From NCBI GenBank assembly GCA_022496185.1, contig WTXG01000020.1:1-64000 (forward strand): DNA of 64,000 nucleotides, given 5' to 3'. This DNA comes from Multifurca ochricompacta. Taxonomy: Eukaryota > Basidiomycota > Agaricomycetes > Russulales > Russulaceae. The notes under the pieces were generated by a model, which did not search any database, was not told the origin of the DNA, and saw only the letters and a list, made by a program, of their open reading frames with translations. Shown here piece by piece: positions 1 to 10,309 of the stretch. The position numbers and the translations under genes were made by a program. Every line of letters starts with the position of its first letter. Within the stretch, counting starts at the first letter, position 1.

Positions 1-513
1 ATAGGCCTCTTGGAGTTCGAATGATTGAGTCAAAGTCAAAGGGGCTGTTTCCCAGTGACGATGTTGAGCAGGAAGTGCCAAAAGCACTGAGACGATCGAG
101 TCAAAGGTATGAGGGGAAGTCCAGAAGACAAACACCGATGTATTCAATAAGTCGAGTCTGAGGTCTACAAGGTAGCTACAGCAGACTTATATACGTAATT
201 CAGCGGGCATCTATAAGATAGGAACACAGAGTCAAGTGGGCCCGAATATCCGAAAGCGGAGGGCGTAAAGCCTAGCTTCTGATAGGGAACTAAGTAAGTG
301 TCCGATCGTAAGATAAGGAGATAAGGAGATAAGAGGGGTAAGCATAGGCAAACAGTGTATATACAAGTCCAAACAACAGTCACGGGGATGGGAGCAGCGC
401 ATGTGAGGGATCCCACGAAGGAGATGTGATAAGGAAGTGTAACGTTGGTGGGTGAGTGGGGTCTCTGTTGGGAAGGGTAAAGAAAATAGGGCTACTGGGC
501 CCTGTTTGTAACA
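1..513 (-). repeat. Ty3/gypsy LTR, family 1, cut by window edge
   Basis: Closely resembles the complete LTRs at 25799-26377, 8423-9000 and 7713-8272 (shared blocks around the cctcttggag, aataagtcgagtctgag and gcttctgatagggaac motifs) and ends in GTAACA at 513, the same terminus as those LTRs. The TATA-like stretch and predicted start site lie on the minus strand. The first part of the LTR is outside the window. It abuts an integrase tail of a different gypsy lineage, so it is probably an insertion into that older element. Confidence 0.8.
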
Positions 514-630
514 GGGGAGATACAGTCCAGAATGCAGAAGGGGCCGTAATGGTGGGGGGCTAACTTAGTTGATGGGAAATGGGTCTTCAGGTTGCGCCCC
601 TCTAACCAAACCTGAGTGCCCACCATGAGA

Positions 631-1234
631 TGTGATGGTTCCATAGGCTGGTACAAGGGTTGAAGACATGTGATCTACTTTTCTTTTTCTTTCTTCTTTT
701 TTTTCTCATGCTACTCATACTACATGACTTGCTGATAAAGGACTTATGACTCATCATTTATACTGCTGACTGATTGCTTACTGAGGATCTTACTCATCTG
801 CTTACTGATCAGTAGTAGAGGGCATAACCCCTCCACTATCTATATCATTCTGGGACATTCTACTGTACAACCATTAGACTGTCTAGTGAAGGCTCTAGTA
901 ACTACCAGAATAGTCTCCTTATCAGCATACATGTATATAAAGACCTAGTAGAAAGGACAAGACATTAAGTCTGTTCTTCTGTATCCAATACAGGTGCTTG
1001 GACTCACTTCACTGAACTAAAACGACCCCCCTACTTGAACCTTCTAAGTTTGCGCCTTAGAAGGACTTCGACCCCAGAAACTTGTGGCAGGACTTGGTGT
1101 CTCTGCTCGACTTCGTCTCGCGCGCATGTCCCTTTGACCGACACACTTCGACTTGATCTTGACAGGACCTTGGAGTCTTGATACACAACCTTGAAACCTT
1201 GAACCCTGACACAGCATCGCACCTTGCTGTGACA
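631..1234 (+). repeat. Solo LTR, family 2 (TGTGAT...GTGACA)
   Basis: Begins TGTGATGG and ends GCTGTGACA, matching the solo LTRs at 12457-13090 and 30002-30626. It contains a plus-strand TATATAAAG box near 936 and a downstream TGTTCTTCTGTATCCAATACAG block shared with the other copies. Flanking pentamers TGAGA (626-630) and CAAGA (1235-1239) look like a target duplication degraded by transitions. It interrupts the integrase remnant on the opposite strand. Confidence 0.8.
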
Positions 1235-1483
1235 CAAGAGGAGGTCATGCCAGGCGATTCATGGGGGCTCGAAACACTAGTTCAGCGTGGGTACATGCAG
1301 CCTGAAGGTTGCGGAGATGGGTGTTGACTTGGGGAACACTAGACTCAGATACTTGTCTGTCCCAATCAAATGAAATGCCATGTATTAGCACATGCGGAGA
1401 TAGCTTGGATTTGTCATGTGTCCATGAATTATGGACAAATTTGGCTAACAGCAAGTAGTCTGGCCATTGATATTGATCATCAC

Positions 1484-2865
1484 TAGGGCATAGCACAAGT
1501 CCAGGTAACTTGTGAGTTTTTTGAGTAGAGCTGTGGGAAAACTTGCGGGTATTGATACTTGTGGATCTGGGTGATCCATGGGAAAATACTCATGCAGATC
1601 TGGGTATTGATTTTGGCACCCTGGGTACCTGCATGGGTACTCACGGAATACTCATGGGAATATTATTATATAAAATTATTTTTTTACTAGGCTTGTCAAC
1701 CTAGAACAGAAATGGCTGAAACATGGATTGAACCTAAGACCTCCGGGAACAAGCTCGGTCTGGTGCTCTAACCACTAAGCCACCCAGCCTCACTGGTAAA
1801 GACACACAATATATTATATATAGGGTTATGCAGAATTGATTTTATCACTTTAATTGTGAATGCATTTTGATCTTATCACTTGTATTATCTTAGATGTATA
1901 TCTTTAGTATCTAATTAATTGTGAATGCATTTTTGATCTTATCACTTGTATTAGATGTATATCCTAAGTATCTAATTAACTGTGAACGCATTTTTGATCT
2001 TATCACTTAGATGTATATCCCAAGTATCTAATTAATTGTGAATGCATTTTTGATCTTATCACTTAGATGTACATCCTAAGTATCTAATTAATTGTGAATG
2101 CATTTTTGATCTTATCACTTAGATGTACATCCTAAGTATCTAATTAATTGTGAATGCATTTTTGATCTTATCACTTGTATTAGATGTATATCCTAAGTAT
2201 CTAATTAAATGTGAACGCATTTTTGATCTTATCACTTAGATGTACATCCCAAGTATCTAATTAATTGTGAACGCATTTTGATCTTATCACTTGTATTAGA
2301 TGTATATCCCAAGTATCTAATTAACTGTGAACACATTTTTGATCTTATCACTTAGATGTATATCCTAAGTATCTAATTAATTGTGAACACATTTTTGATC
2401 TTATCAATTAGGCGTGATCCCGGCATCTCTGTACCAATGTGTGCCGATGCGTGCATTCTTAAGCCTACCTTCCTAGATAGGAAGGCAATGCATGGTCTGA
2501 TTGGCATGCCCCACACTTCGCGTTTTTTCATGTTTTTTCGTGTTTTTTCACATTTCTATAGATATTGTAACTGATTCTTTTTTTATTTTGGATTGGATGC
2601 ATGATCTGACTTGAAACTTCGTGGGATTGTAGTAATATATATATTCTTTCTGTGTATGCAAGATGAAGATCTCTGGCTGCCTCAAACCTTACAAGTAAAC
2701 CTACAAGTATACCCACGAGTACTCAGATCCATGCGAGTATAGGACTCACAGCTCTGGGTGATCCATGGGAACATACTCATGTGGATCCGAGTATGGGATT
2801 ATCTAATCTAAATACCCACAAGTTCGGATCCAGGTAACTCACAAGTGCACTCGTGCTAGGCCCTA
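1484..2865 (+). mobile_element. Non-autonomous hAT element, family N1, copy 1
   Basis: A 1382-bp element with inverted termini TAGGGCATAGCAC and (reverse complement of the right end) TAGGGCCTAGCAC. It is flanked by a perfect 8-bp target duplication ATCATCAC (1476-1483 and 2866-2873); 8-bp duplications and TAGGG ends are hallmarks of the hAT superfamily. Inside, from left to right, are a tRNA-like block on the minus strand (about 1722-1790), an AT-rich minisatellite with about ten units of 55-70 bp (about 1850-2410), a near-perfect palindrome CCTTCCTAGATAGGAAGG (about 2468), and a right subterminal block shared with the larger hAT transposon at 15195-22260. No transposase is encoded. It lies inside the integrase remnant. 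Other copies: 36046-37203 and 39990-41143. Confidence 0.9.
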
Positions 2866-3468
2866 ATCATCACCAAGCCAAAGATGGAGGTATTGTTCAA
2901 GCCATAGGTTCATATGTTTGCTCGAACTGTCCATTCAGGGATGAAAAGCGGTCAACAGGTTTTGTTGGATACCCAGTATGCAGGCGAGTTCACAGGAAAA
3001 GTGTGAGGTAAACTGGGGATCCCGATTGGAGATGATACATTGTCGGATGCCAAAGGTTGGGAAAACGTGTCAATAATACAGGGTAGCAATCCCTTCTCCC
3101 ATGATATCTTTTGAACAGGGAATGAATTTTGCTGATTTTGAGCAGCCTTGATCCACAATCATGAGTACTGCATTGTAATGCCCCAAGGGCAGGAGATCTG
3201 TGATAAGATCCATTGTGACATACTGAAAGGGGCTGGCCAAGGCCAGTACATCAAATGGAAACAAAGGGGCTTTCTTAGTTAACTTTGGTTTATTTTCTTG
3301 ACATGTCACACAACCCTGAACATATTCTCGGACAAATTCCCTAAGACCAATGCCATCATAATCGGCTAATATCTTTCATGTAGTCTTTTCAATACCTGGG
3401 TGTCCTGCTAGGACATGATCATGATAACATCAGAGAATGTCCCATTGCACTAGCAGGTCGGATGGGAA

Positions 3469-3964
3469 TGATGAACAGGCATGTGCGCAGTGATACTGAC
3501 TGTAGTTAGCATGTGAGGCTAAAAGAACAAGTTATACTTCAGAGGTGAAGGAAACTCTATTATACTATACTACACACCTAAAAGAACAAGTTATCTACAA
3601 GAGACAGTTAGTCAAAGGTAAAGTAGTAAGTAGAGTAGAAAGGACTTACACTTCAGAGGTGAAGGAAACTCTGAAGTGTAAGAGATGAAACAGACACCCT
3701 TATATACACTGCAAGGGATGGTCTGTGTGCAATGGAATACGCTAGAATATACTATTGAGGGACTAAGGCCATTGGTCAGTGAGATATCACATGCTACACA
3801 GGATTACTAAGTTACATCAGTCAGCTGCTGCGCATCGCGAGAAAGAAAGTAATAATGATATAGTAAAAAGTCCGAGACTCCAAATCTTTATCTAATCTAA
3901 TCTTGCACAGCTTAGACCCTAACCTAGATGCCTGAAGCACCTCAAGACACATACTGTGTCAACA
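3469..3964. repeat. Solo LTR, family 3, without target duplication
   Basis: Aligns along its length with the LTR at 4844-5351 (shared motifs ATACTGACTG, CTTCAGAGG repeats, and the CTGTGTCAACA end). Its flanks GGGAA and AAAAT do not match. The sequence to its left is integrase of a second gypsy lineage and to its right is the RT/RNase H region of element A. The insertion is therefore a recombination junction rather than a simple solo LTR. Confidence 0.7.
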
Positions 3965-6190
3965 AAAATGTCTCTGAATAAAAGGTGACTGGGTGAAGGA
4001 GTCCCATGGCATCCCTTTGATTCAGTACCACTCCATTAGCAAAGTGGGATGCATCGACCTCTAGCTCAAATGGTTTTCCAAGGTCTGGTTGCAGGAGGAC
4101 AGGTTCTGAGCCCATGGTGTCCCTAATCCTTTCAAATGCCTGTTGCTGATCCTCTCCCCAATGCCAGGGGATGTCTTTCTTGAGCAGGTCATTGAGGGGT
4201 TGTGCAATCCCTGAAAACCCCTGTACAAAGTGCTGGTAGAAGTTACAGAATCCAATGAAGGACTGGACATCCTTGACATTCATGGGCACAGGCCATTCTT
4301 GGATCCCTTGTACCTTTATGGGATCCATTTGTACCTGTCCTTTCTTCAGGATAATGCCTAGATATTCAACACTGGGTTGCTCAAAGGAGCATTTGGTTGG
4401 TTTGAGATACAGGTTGTGCTCGTGTAGGATGTCCAGCACTTGGTGTACTCATTTGCAGTGATGTGCTAGGTCATTGGTGGTTGCCACCAGTATGTCATCC
4501 ATATACACTACTACTTTGCCAGTGAGGATAAGGTCACAGAAAATGTGGTTCATCATAGATTGAAAGGTGGCAGGTGAGTTTGTGAGGCCAAAGAACATAA
4601 TGTTTGGTTCAAACAATCCCTGGTTGGTTTTAAAGGCCACTTTACATTGATCCCCTTCTTTGATCCTGATGTTGTTGTAACCCCAATGAATGTCCATTTT
4701 CGAGAATAAGGACTTGTCTTGCATGGTGTCAATGAGTTCCAAGATAAGGGGAAGGGGGTAGGCATTCTTTACAGTATATGTATTTATGTGTTGGTAGTCC
4801 TGGACAGGTCAAAGCTTGCCATCTTTCTTTTTGATGAAGAAGATGTCAAACAATCATGCTGCTGGTTATACTGACTGTGGTTAGTAGCGGTGAGGCTAGA
4901 AAGACAAGTATACTTCAGAGGTTGAAGAAACTCTTTATTAACTATACTACTGACCTAGAAAGACAAGTATCTACAAGAGACGTTAGTCAAAGGAAAGTAG
5001 AGAGTATAGTAAGACTTACACTTCAGAGGTTGAAGAAACTCTGAAGTGAAAGAGATGAAACAGACACCCTTATATACCCATAGGGGCCAGGGGAAATGGT
5101 CTGTGCACACTGGGAATAAGTCCACAAGTGCCGGACAATAAACAGAGAGGGATAAAGGCCATTGGCCAAAGAGATATCACATGCTTACTGCGCATTACTA
5201 AGTCCATCACTAATCAGCTGAGAAAGGAGAGAAGGAAGTGTAATAAAGATAACATAAAAAGTCCAATACTCCGAAGTCTAATCTAATCTAATCTACAGCT
5301 GAAGCGAACCTTAGATGCCTGAAGCATCTCCAGACACGTCCTGTGTCAACAGAAGAAAGGTGATGCATATGGGGACTTAGATGGGTAAATATACCCCTTT
5401 TCCAGGTGTTCTTTGAGGAACACTGTTAATGCTGTTTGTTCTGTCTGGGATAGTGGGTAAATTTTGCAATTGATTGCCACAGGTGCTTCAGACACAAATT
5501 CAATGGCATGATCCCATGGCCACACTGGTGGGAAGCACTGCAATTCCTCTTCTGAAAACACCCTCCAGTGTCAATGATATGTTTCTGGCACTATCTCTTC
5601 AAAGGTCTTGTCCATGTGCCCTTCTACTGCCTTCTGTGCTAGTTCTGATGCTTTAGTGACATAGCAACGGCCAGGGTCATCTTCTTTACTGTCCTGTACT
5701 TGTAGCACCACATGTCAGGTGGCATAGTCATACCCTAATGATGTTATGATGACAGGGTAGAACTCTTTATCCATGGTCATGTTGCTCCAGTTAATCTTTG
5801 GTTCAAATGCAGCCAACCATGGATATCCTAAGATGAGGTCTTCATCCCCCAAGTTGGTGACAAGGAAGCAGATAGCTTTTGTCCTCTCCCCTACTTGGAC
5901 ATTGAGATTGGTGTAATGCATGATCTTTCCAGCTCAGTTGGCTGTTCCATCAATGTTCCAGATGTTTTTTTCTTGGGGAAGTTCCAGCATTCCCAGGCCC
6001 ATGGTCCTTGCCATTCATGGGCTGATAAAGTTGTTGGTGGCTCCTGAATCTATCAGGATATCGTGATCAGCTGTTTTCTGTGTAGTCTCAAAATGTACTG
6101 GTATTTTCAAAGATTTGAAGTGACTAGTATACACAGAGGTTACATGTAGTGCTCAAGCCCAGGCTGATGGGGTTGAGCCAATCAAAAATC
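3965..6190 (-). pseudogene. Element A pol remnant (protease, RT, start of RNase H)
   Basis: Degenerate minus-strand pol of a family-1 chromovirus. In order on the minus strand: a protease with ILIDSGAT at about 6060; an RT with YMDDIL at about 4500 and LTNSPATFQ just before it; and the start of RNase H (EVDASHFANG to YSETF), which stops at a foreign LTR at 3964. The reading frame is broken by many stops, mostly TGA where related copies carry CGA. A solo LTR (4844-5351) sits in the RT near the KKKDGK motif. RNase H and integrase of this copy are missing, replaced by another lineage. It continues in the -1 frame from gag at about 6185. Confidence 0.85.
4844..5351. repeat. Solo LTR, family 3 (TGTCAA...TCAACA)
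   Basis: A 508-bp LTR beginning TGTCAAAC and ending GTGTCAACA, with a perfect 5-bp target duplication GAAGA (4839-4843 and 5352-5356). Removing it restores the RT motif FFIKKKDGK of element A on the minus strand. It contains an internal repeat of a CTTCAGAGGTTGAAGAAACTC-like block (near 4912 and 5020). Confidence 0.85.
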
Positions 6191-7693
6191 CTTTTTTGTG
6201 AATGCCTTCTCTACCAGAATGGTGCGCACTTCTTCACTCTCCTTCATCATATTTGCCCATATGTTGTGGGCCTTCTCTTCTTTTGTTCATTTGTCTGCTG
6301 CAGGTGGGTTATTAAAAATAGGAGCTGGGGCAGTGGTAGCCTTGGCTATGCATGCTCCCTTCTTGGGGCAATCTCGTGACATGTGTCCCTGAGCTTTGCA
6401 CCAAAAGCATCTCCCTTCCTTCATCAGCATCTGCTGCTCATCTTCTGTGAGCATGGCTCATGCTCTGGTTCTATTGGTGGATGTGTCCATAGCATTTGGG
6501 TCTCGTTGGGAGGTGGGTTTAACTCCAAACACTGCCTTCCACTGGTCCTGCATTTTTCCTTTCTTGGTCTTGACCCCAAAGTGTGTTTGGAAATCAAGAT
6601 AATCCTGCTGCTGTCATCATGCAGCATTGATCCACTGGGTCCAATTATGGGGATGGTGAAACTGGATAATATTTTTAACAAGTGGATTCAGAAGTCCCTG
6701 GGAAAAGAGGTCCAGGGTTGCTTCTTCATCTACATCATATCCAGCTTGGTTGGTGGTGCTTCAGAACTTAGCAACATAGCCATCTAAATCCCCTTTTTCC
6801 ATCCAAAGACCATTCAATTCTCAGGCTGCCTTCTGCTTTGCCTGCCCATCAGTATAGGCATCTTTAAATCTTTGGGCAACTACATCCCACAGCCCTTCAT
6901 TCATAGTGGGACTTCCTCCTTCCACCTGGTCATTTAGCCATTCCAACTGTTCCATAGTCCAGTCATCAACTGATTCCCCTCAAATTAGTGAGAGAAACAG
7001 GTTGGTCCATTGGAAGGGGTTTACAATTTGGGGAACATCATGGTTGAAGTTTCTGAAGGTCATGAACTCCAACATGAACTTCCTGCTCTGGGAGTGGTCT
7101 CCTGTGAATGTTTGAGGGAGTACTCCTGAGAGCCACCCTGACAATGGGGGATTCCCTGGGGTGGCAATTGTGGGGATGGATGGGGGAGGAGGAGGAGGAG
7201 GAGCAGGGGCTGGGATCTGTGCAGCAATGGTCAACATCTTTTGTTGGGTGATGGTGTGTGTGGATTGGAGGGATATCATGGGAGTTGTCAATGCAGGGGC
7301 TCTGATCATGACAACTTCTGGTGCAACCAGGGCAGTAGCTGCTGCTAATACTGGTGCATCTTTGCTACTTTCATCTATGAACTCTTTGTTTTCTGAGTCA
7401 GTGACAATGGTGGGAGGGTTTTCTCTCCATGGCCCTAGTCCAAATTCAGGTGGTGCTGGTCAGGTTGTTACCCAGGAGTTTCAACTGTCTGAGTATCAGA
7501 TGCAATACCAAACTCTCCTTTCATTGTCATATTCTACCGGTTGGTATCTTCTGTTGTGATAGACATAGTATCCAAACTCGGACTCAAAATCTTTCCAGGC
7601 AGCAGAGCCAAGGACTTGTTGTGAAAGATTATTCTTGTCTCTGTGTTCAATAAGCTCTTCTTTAAACAGGGTCTGACTGTGGCTGGAAGCCAC
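6175..7693 (-). pseudogene. Element A gag remnant
   Basis: Minus-strand gag of a family-1 chromovirus. The conserved N-terminal block (NNLSQQVLGS, then GYYVYHNRRYQPVEYD) is at about 7690-7500. A proline-rich linker follows (about 7200), then the capsid region with DDWTMEQLEWLN (about 6960) and a knuckle region (about 6400). It carries numerous stops. The 3' end has AAAAAAGGATTTTTGA, the same putative slippery context as in element B. The first codon is GTG (GTGGCTTCC) in all copies, with no upstream ATG in frame. Confidence 0.85.
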
Positions 7694-7712
7694 AATGAGA
7701 GACTTGACTTGA

Positions 7713-8272
7713 TGTTATGTCCAGTGTGGGATGTTCCACATGACTTGTGTGACAGCATTCATTCGTGATCAGGTAAGAAGCCAATGGGGCCTCTTGGAGT
7801 TTTAATGGAGTGAGTCAAAGTCAAAGGGGCTGTTCCCTGAGACAATGTTGAGTGGACAAGTCAAGGATTCAAGGGAGATGTCCAGAAGACAAGCACTGAT
7901 GTATTCAATAAGTCGAGTCTGAGGTCTACAATGTAGTTACAGCAGACTTATATACATAATCAGGTGGGCATCTAAAGATAAGAAAGATGGAGTCATGTGG
8001 GCCCAAATATACAAAAGCGAAGGGCATAAAGCCTGGCTTCTGATAGGGAATTAAGTAAGTGTCTGGTTGTAAAGATAGGGAGATAAAGAGATAAGGGACA
8101 ATCATAGACAAACAGTATGTACACAAGTTCAATCAGCAGTCACAGGGATGGGAGTAATGCATGTGAGGGGTCCCAGGAGGGAGACGTAATGAGGAAGTGT
8201 AACATAGGTGGGTGAGTGGGTCCTTGTTGGGGAGGGTAAAGAAAAGAGGGTTACTGGGCCCTGGTTGTAACA
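7713..8272 (-). repeat. Element A 5' LTR (family 1)
   Basis: A 560-bp LTR starting TGTTATGTCCAGTG and ending GGTTGTAACA, immediately before the gag of element A on the minus strand. It shares the family-1 layout: TATATA box near 7949, AATAAGTCGAGTC at 7898-7910, and the gcttctgatagggaa block. It is moderately diverged from the LTRs of elements B and D. Confidence 0.85.
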
Positions 8273-8422
8273 AATGCTGTCTATGGCTGTTTTTTGACAG
8301 GTTCAGACAGTGTTTTCCATACCCATAACCATCTGTCTCGATGATTGACTTGAGCTGGCATGGTACAGGTACAGCACTGTACTATGGCACCATCATACCA
8401 TAAGCTACAGGTATGGCACACA
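8273..8422. other. Spacer between two LTRs, nothing recognised
   Basis: 150 bp between the element A LTR and the element D LTR. It holds short repeats of a tacaggta motif similar to those in the non-autonomous hAT N2 at 39973-41722, so it may be old transposon debris. No reading frame is supported. Confidence 0.4.
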
Positions 8423-9000
8423 TGTTACATCCAGTGCAGGATGTTCCACATGACTTGTGTGACAGCACTGTATGTGTTACTTGGATAAGGAACCAATAGG
8501 ATTCCTTGGAGTTCAAGAGGGATAAGTCAAAGTCAGAGGGGCTGTTCCCTGAGCCTTTGTTGAGTAGAAGAGTGCCAAAGGCACTGAGATGAACAAGTCA
8601 AAGATTCAGAGGGATGTCCAGAAGACAAGCACCAATGTATTCAATAAGTCAAGTCTGAAGTCTACAGTGTAGCTACAGCAGACTTATATACATAATCATA
8701 TGAGTGTCTAAAGATAAGAGACTACCGAGTCATGTGGACCCAAATATATGAAAGTGGAGGGCGTAAAGCCTGGCTTCTGATAGGGAATTAAGTAAGTGTC
8801 CAGTCTTAAAGATAAGAGATAAGAAGACAATCATAAGCAAAGCAATGTAAACAAATGCAAAGGCAGTCACAGGGAAGGGAGCAAGGCATGTGACAGGTCC
8901 CAGGAAGGAGACATAATCATGAAGTGTATTGTAGGGGGAAGGGCAGGATCAGCATTGGGGATAGTGAAGAAAAGAGGGTCGCTAGGCAGAGGTCGTAACA
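8423..9000 (-). repeat. Element D 3' LTR
   Basis: A 578-bp LTR from TGTTACATCC to GTCGTAACA. The polypurine tract follows directly at 9001-9014 (agaaaggggggtga on the minus strand). At 8631-8638 it shows the uninterrupted ACCAATGT site that was duplicated in the partner LTR by the hAT N2 insertion, so it serves as the empty-site control. Confidence 0.9.
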
Positions 9001-9031
9001 TCACCCCCCTTTCTGGTTCTAGCAGACCCAG

Positions 9032-10231
9032 CTAGAAACAACTCATACCATCATCATCCTGCACTAAGTCCAAGTAGTCGTCAGCTACATTATGATCATC
9101 CAAAGTGTCATTCTCCTTGTCTGAATCCTGGGGGCATCTGTGGGCACAGAGAAACCCATAAGGGCCATGCTGACCACATGAATGACACAAGTCATGGACA
9201 GGGCAGTCAAGCTTGTGATGTCCCGCATTGTGTCATAGGCACTTGCCACACCATCCTGATGGGTTGATAATTGTAGGGGCAACTCCTATGTGATGGAAGA
9301 TGCAGAATCAGCTCCAGTGTAAATTGCTGTGGCAATGCCAACACCACTTGTGGTTGAGGGGACAGTTCCAGCTGATGTGGTACTTACTGTCACATTGCCA
9401 GCATGTTTCTCCACAAGGGTTCTCATGCAGCTGTGGCATCTCAAACTGATTTGGCAGCAATGTTGGGGCAGCTCCCAATGATCTTGGGGGGAGGGGTGAT
9501 GCATAAGTGTTGGCGTACCTTTCTGCAATGGTCTGGTACACGTCCCCTATCTCCAATCTCTTCCTGATTTCTGTCAACTCCTGTTCCACCTGGAACATCC
9601 CACTGGTCAGCCTCATCATCTGTTTTGCATACTCCCAGTACTGTTTGTTGAGTGTGGTGTGCAGCATCAGGGTCTTCTGCAGTCTCATTACCTCGGCTTT
9701 GAGATGCAGAAGGTGCATGTCATTCATCACTTTGTCAACTGTGAAGGCTCAGGAGTCCTCAGCCACTAAATGGCCAAGTTGTTCATCACTCATGGCATGG
9801 TGGAGACGACCCATATACCTTTCCTCCAAATACACTGGTGCCCCATAGACAGGGCCATTCTTCTTCATGCAACCAGCTACATCCATCCCTCCATTAGTGT
9901 AAAAGATGTACTTGGCGATGGCAGTTGTCCCATCAGCCATGGTGATCTCAAGGGGAAAGTACATGGATGAGTTAGGGTTATTGGTGAAGAATGGGAACTC
10001 AGGAACTTTGTCATCTAATTCCATACCCAAGAGGTCATTTGGGTGGGGTTCCTCACAATGATCGAAGTCATCATTGGGGTTAGGAGATTGGTTCTTGGTT
10101 CATTTTTCAGCAGCTTCATAATCAATAGGAGAGGAGGGATGTGTGGATGGGTGAGCAGAGGGAAAGTTCTTGACAATTACTGTGGAGGAAGTGAAAGCAT
10201 CAATGGCAGTGTTGGCAGTGATGAAAGACAT
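9032..10231 (-). pseudogene. Element D third ORF (four-knuckle protein), decayed
   Basis: Corresponds to the intact third ORF of element B (26409-27608). The N terminus starts at an ATG at 10231, followed by an acidic region with SPNPNDDF and PHPNDLL. Next comes the conserved core with YIF/YYTNGGMDVAGCMKK and GAPVYLEERYMGRLHH (about 9890-9790), then a probable coiled coil (about 9730-9560) and the Cys/His knuckles (CWQCDSKYHISWNC at about 9400, then three more). Two or more stops break it. It lies between pol and the 3' LTR, the position of env in other elements, but has no signal peptide or membrane segment. Confidence 0.8.
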
Positions 10232-10309
10232 AATGGACTGTTGGGTTGTAGGATGTTGCTGAGAGAGCATGTACTGGGGAGTTCAATCAAGGTCTGGGGG
10301 TTATCCCTT

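Larger units (their letters stand above)
514..3468 (-). pseudogene. Integrase remnant of a second gypsy lineage
   Basis: Minus-strand pieces of a Ty3-type integrase. A zinc-binding tail (CQENK) and a catalytic-core start (QYVTMDLITDL, then VDQGCSKSAKFIPC) lie at about 3309-3070. The middle of the core follows to about 2880, and a third piece with the KFVHNSW motif lies at 1480-1245. The residues differ clearly from the integrase of elements A-D, which reads MDFIVKLP and TITDHDCSK there, so this is another lineage. It is broken by several stops and frameshifts, by a non-autonomous hAT (1484-2865) and by a solo LTR (631-1234). The last piece (630-514) reads like the linker after the integrase core. 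No gag or RT of this lineage is visible. Confidence 0.75.

Noticed and set aside
1722..1790. Functional tRNA gene in hAT N1
   Set aside because: A and B box-like motifs are present but the anticodon arm and T-arm do not form properly and the segment moves with the transposon; kept only as a tRNA-like block.
2383..2716. Short frames in the hAT N1 interior (repeated in copies 2 and 3)
   Set aside because: They are repeat-derived frames across the minisatellite end and subterminal region, with no similarity to protein domains and changing length between copies.
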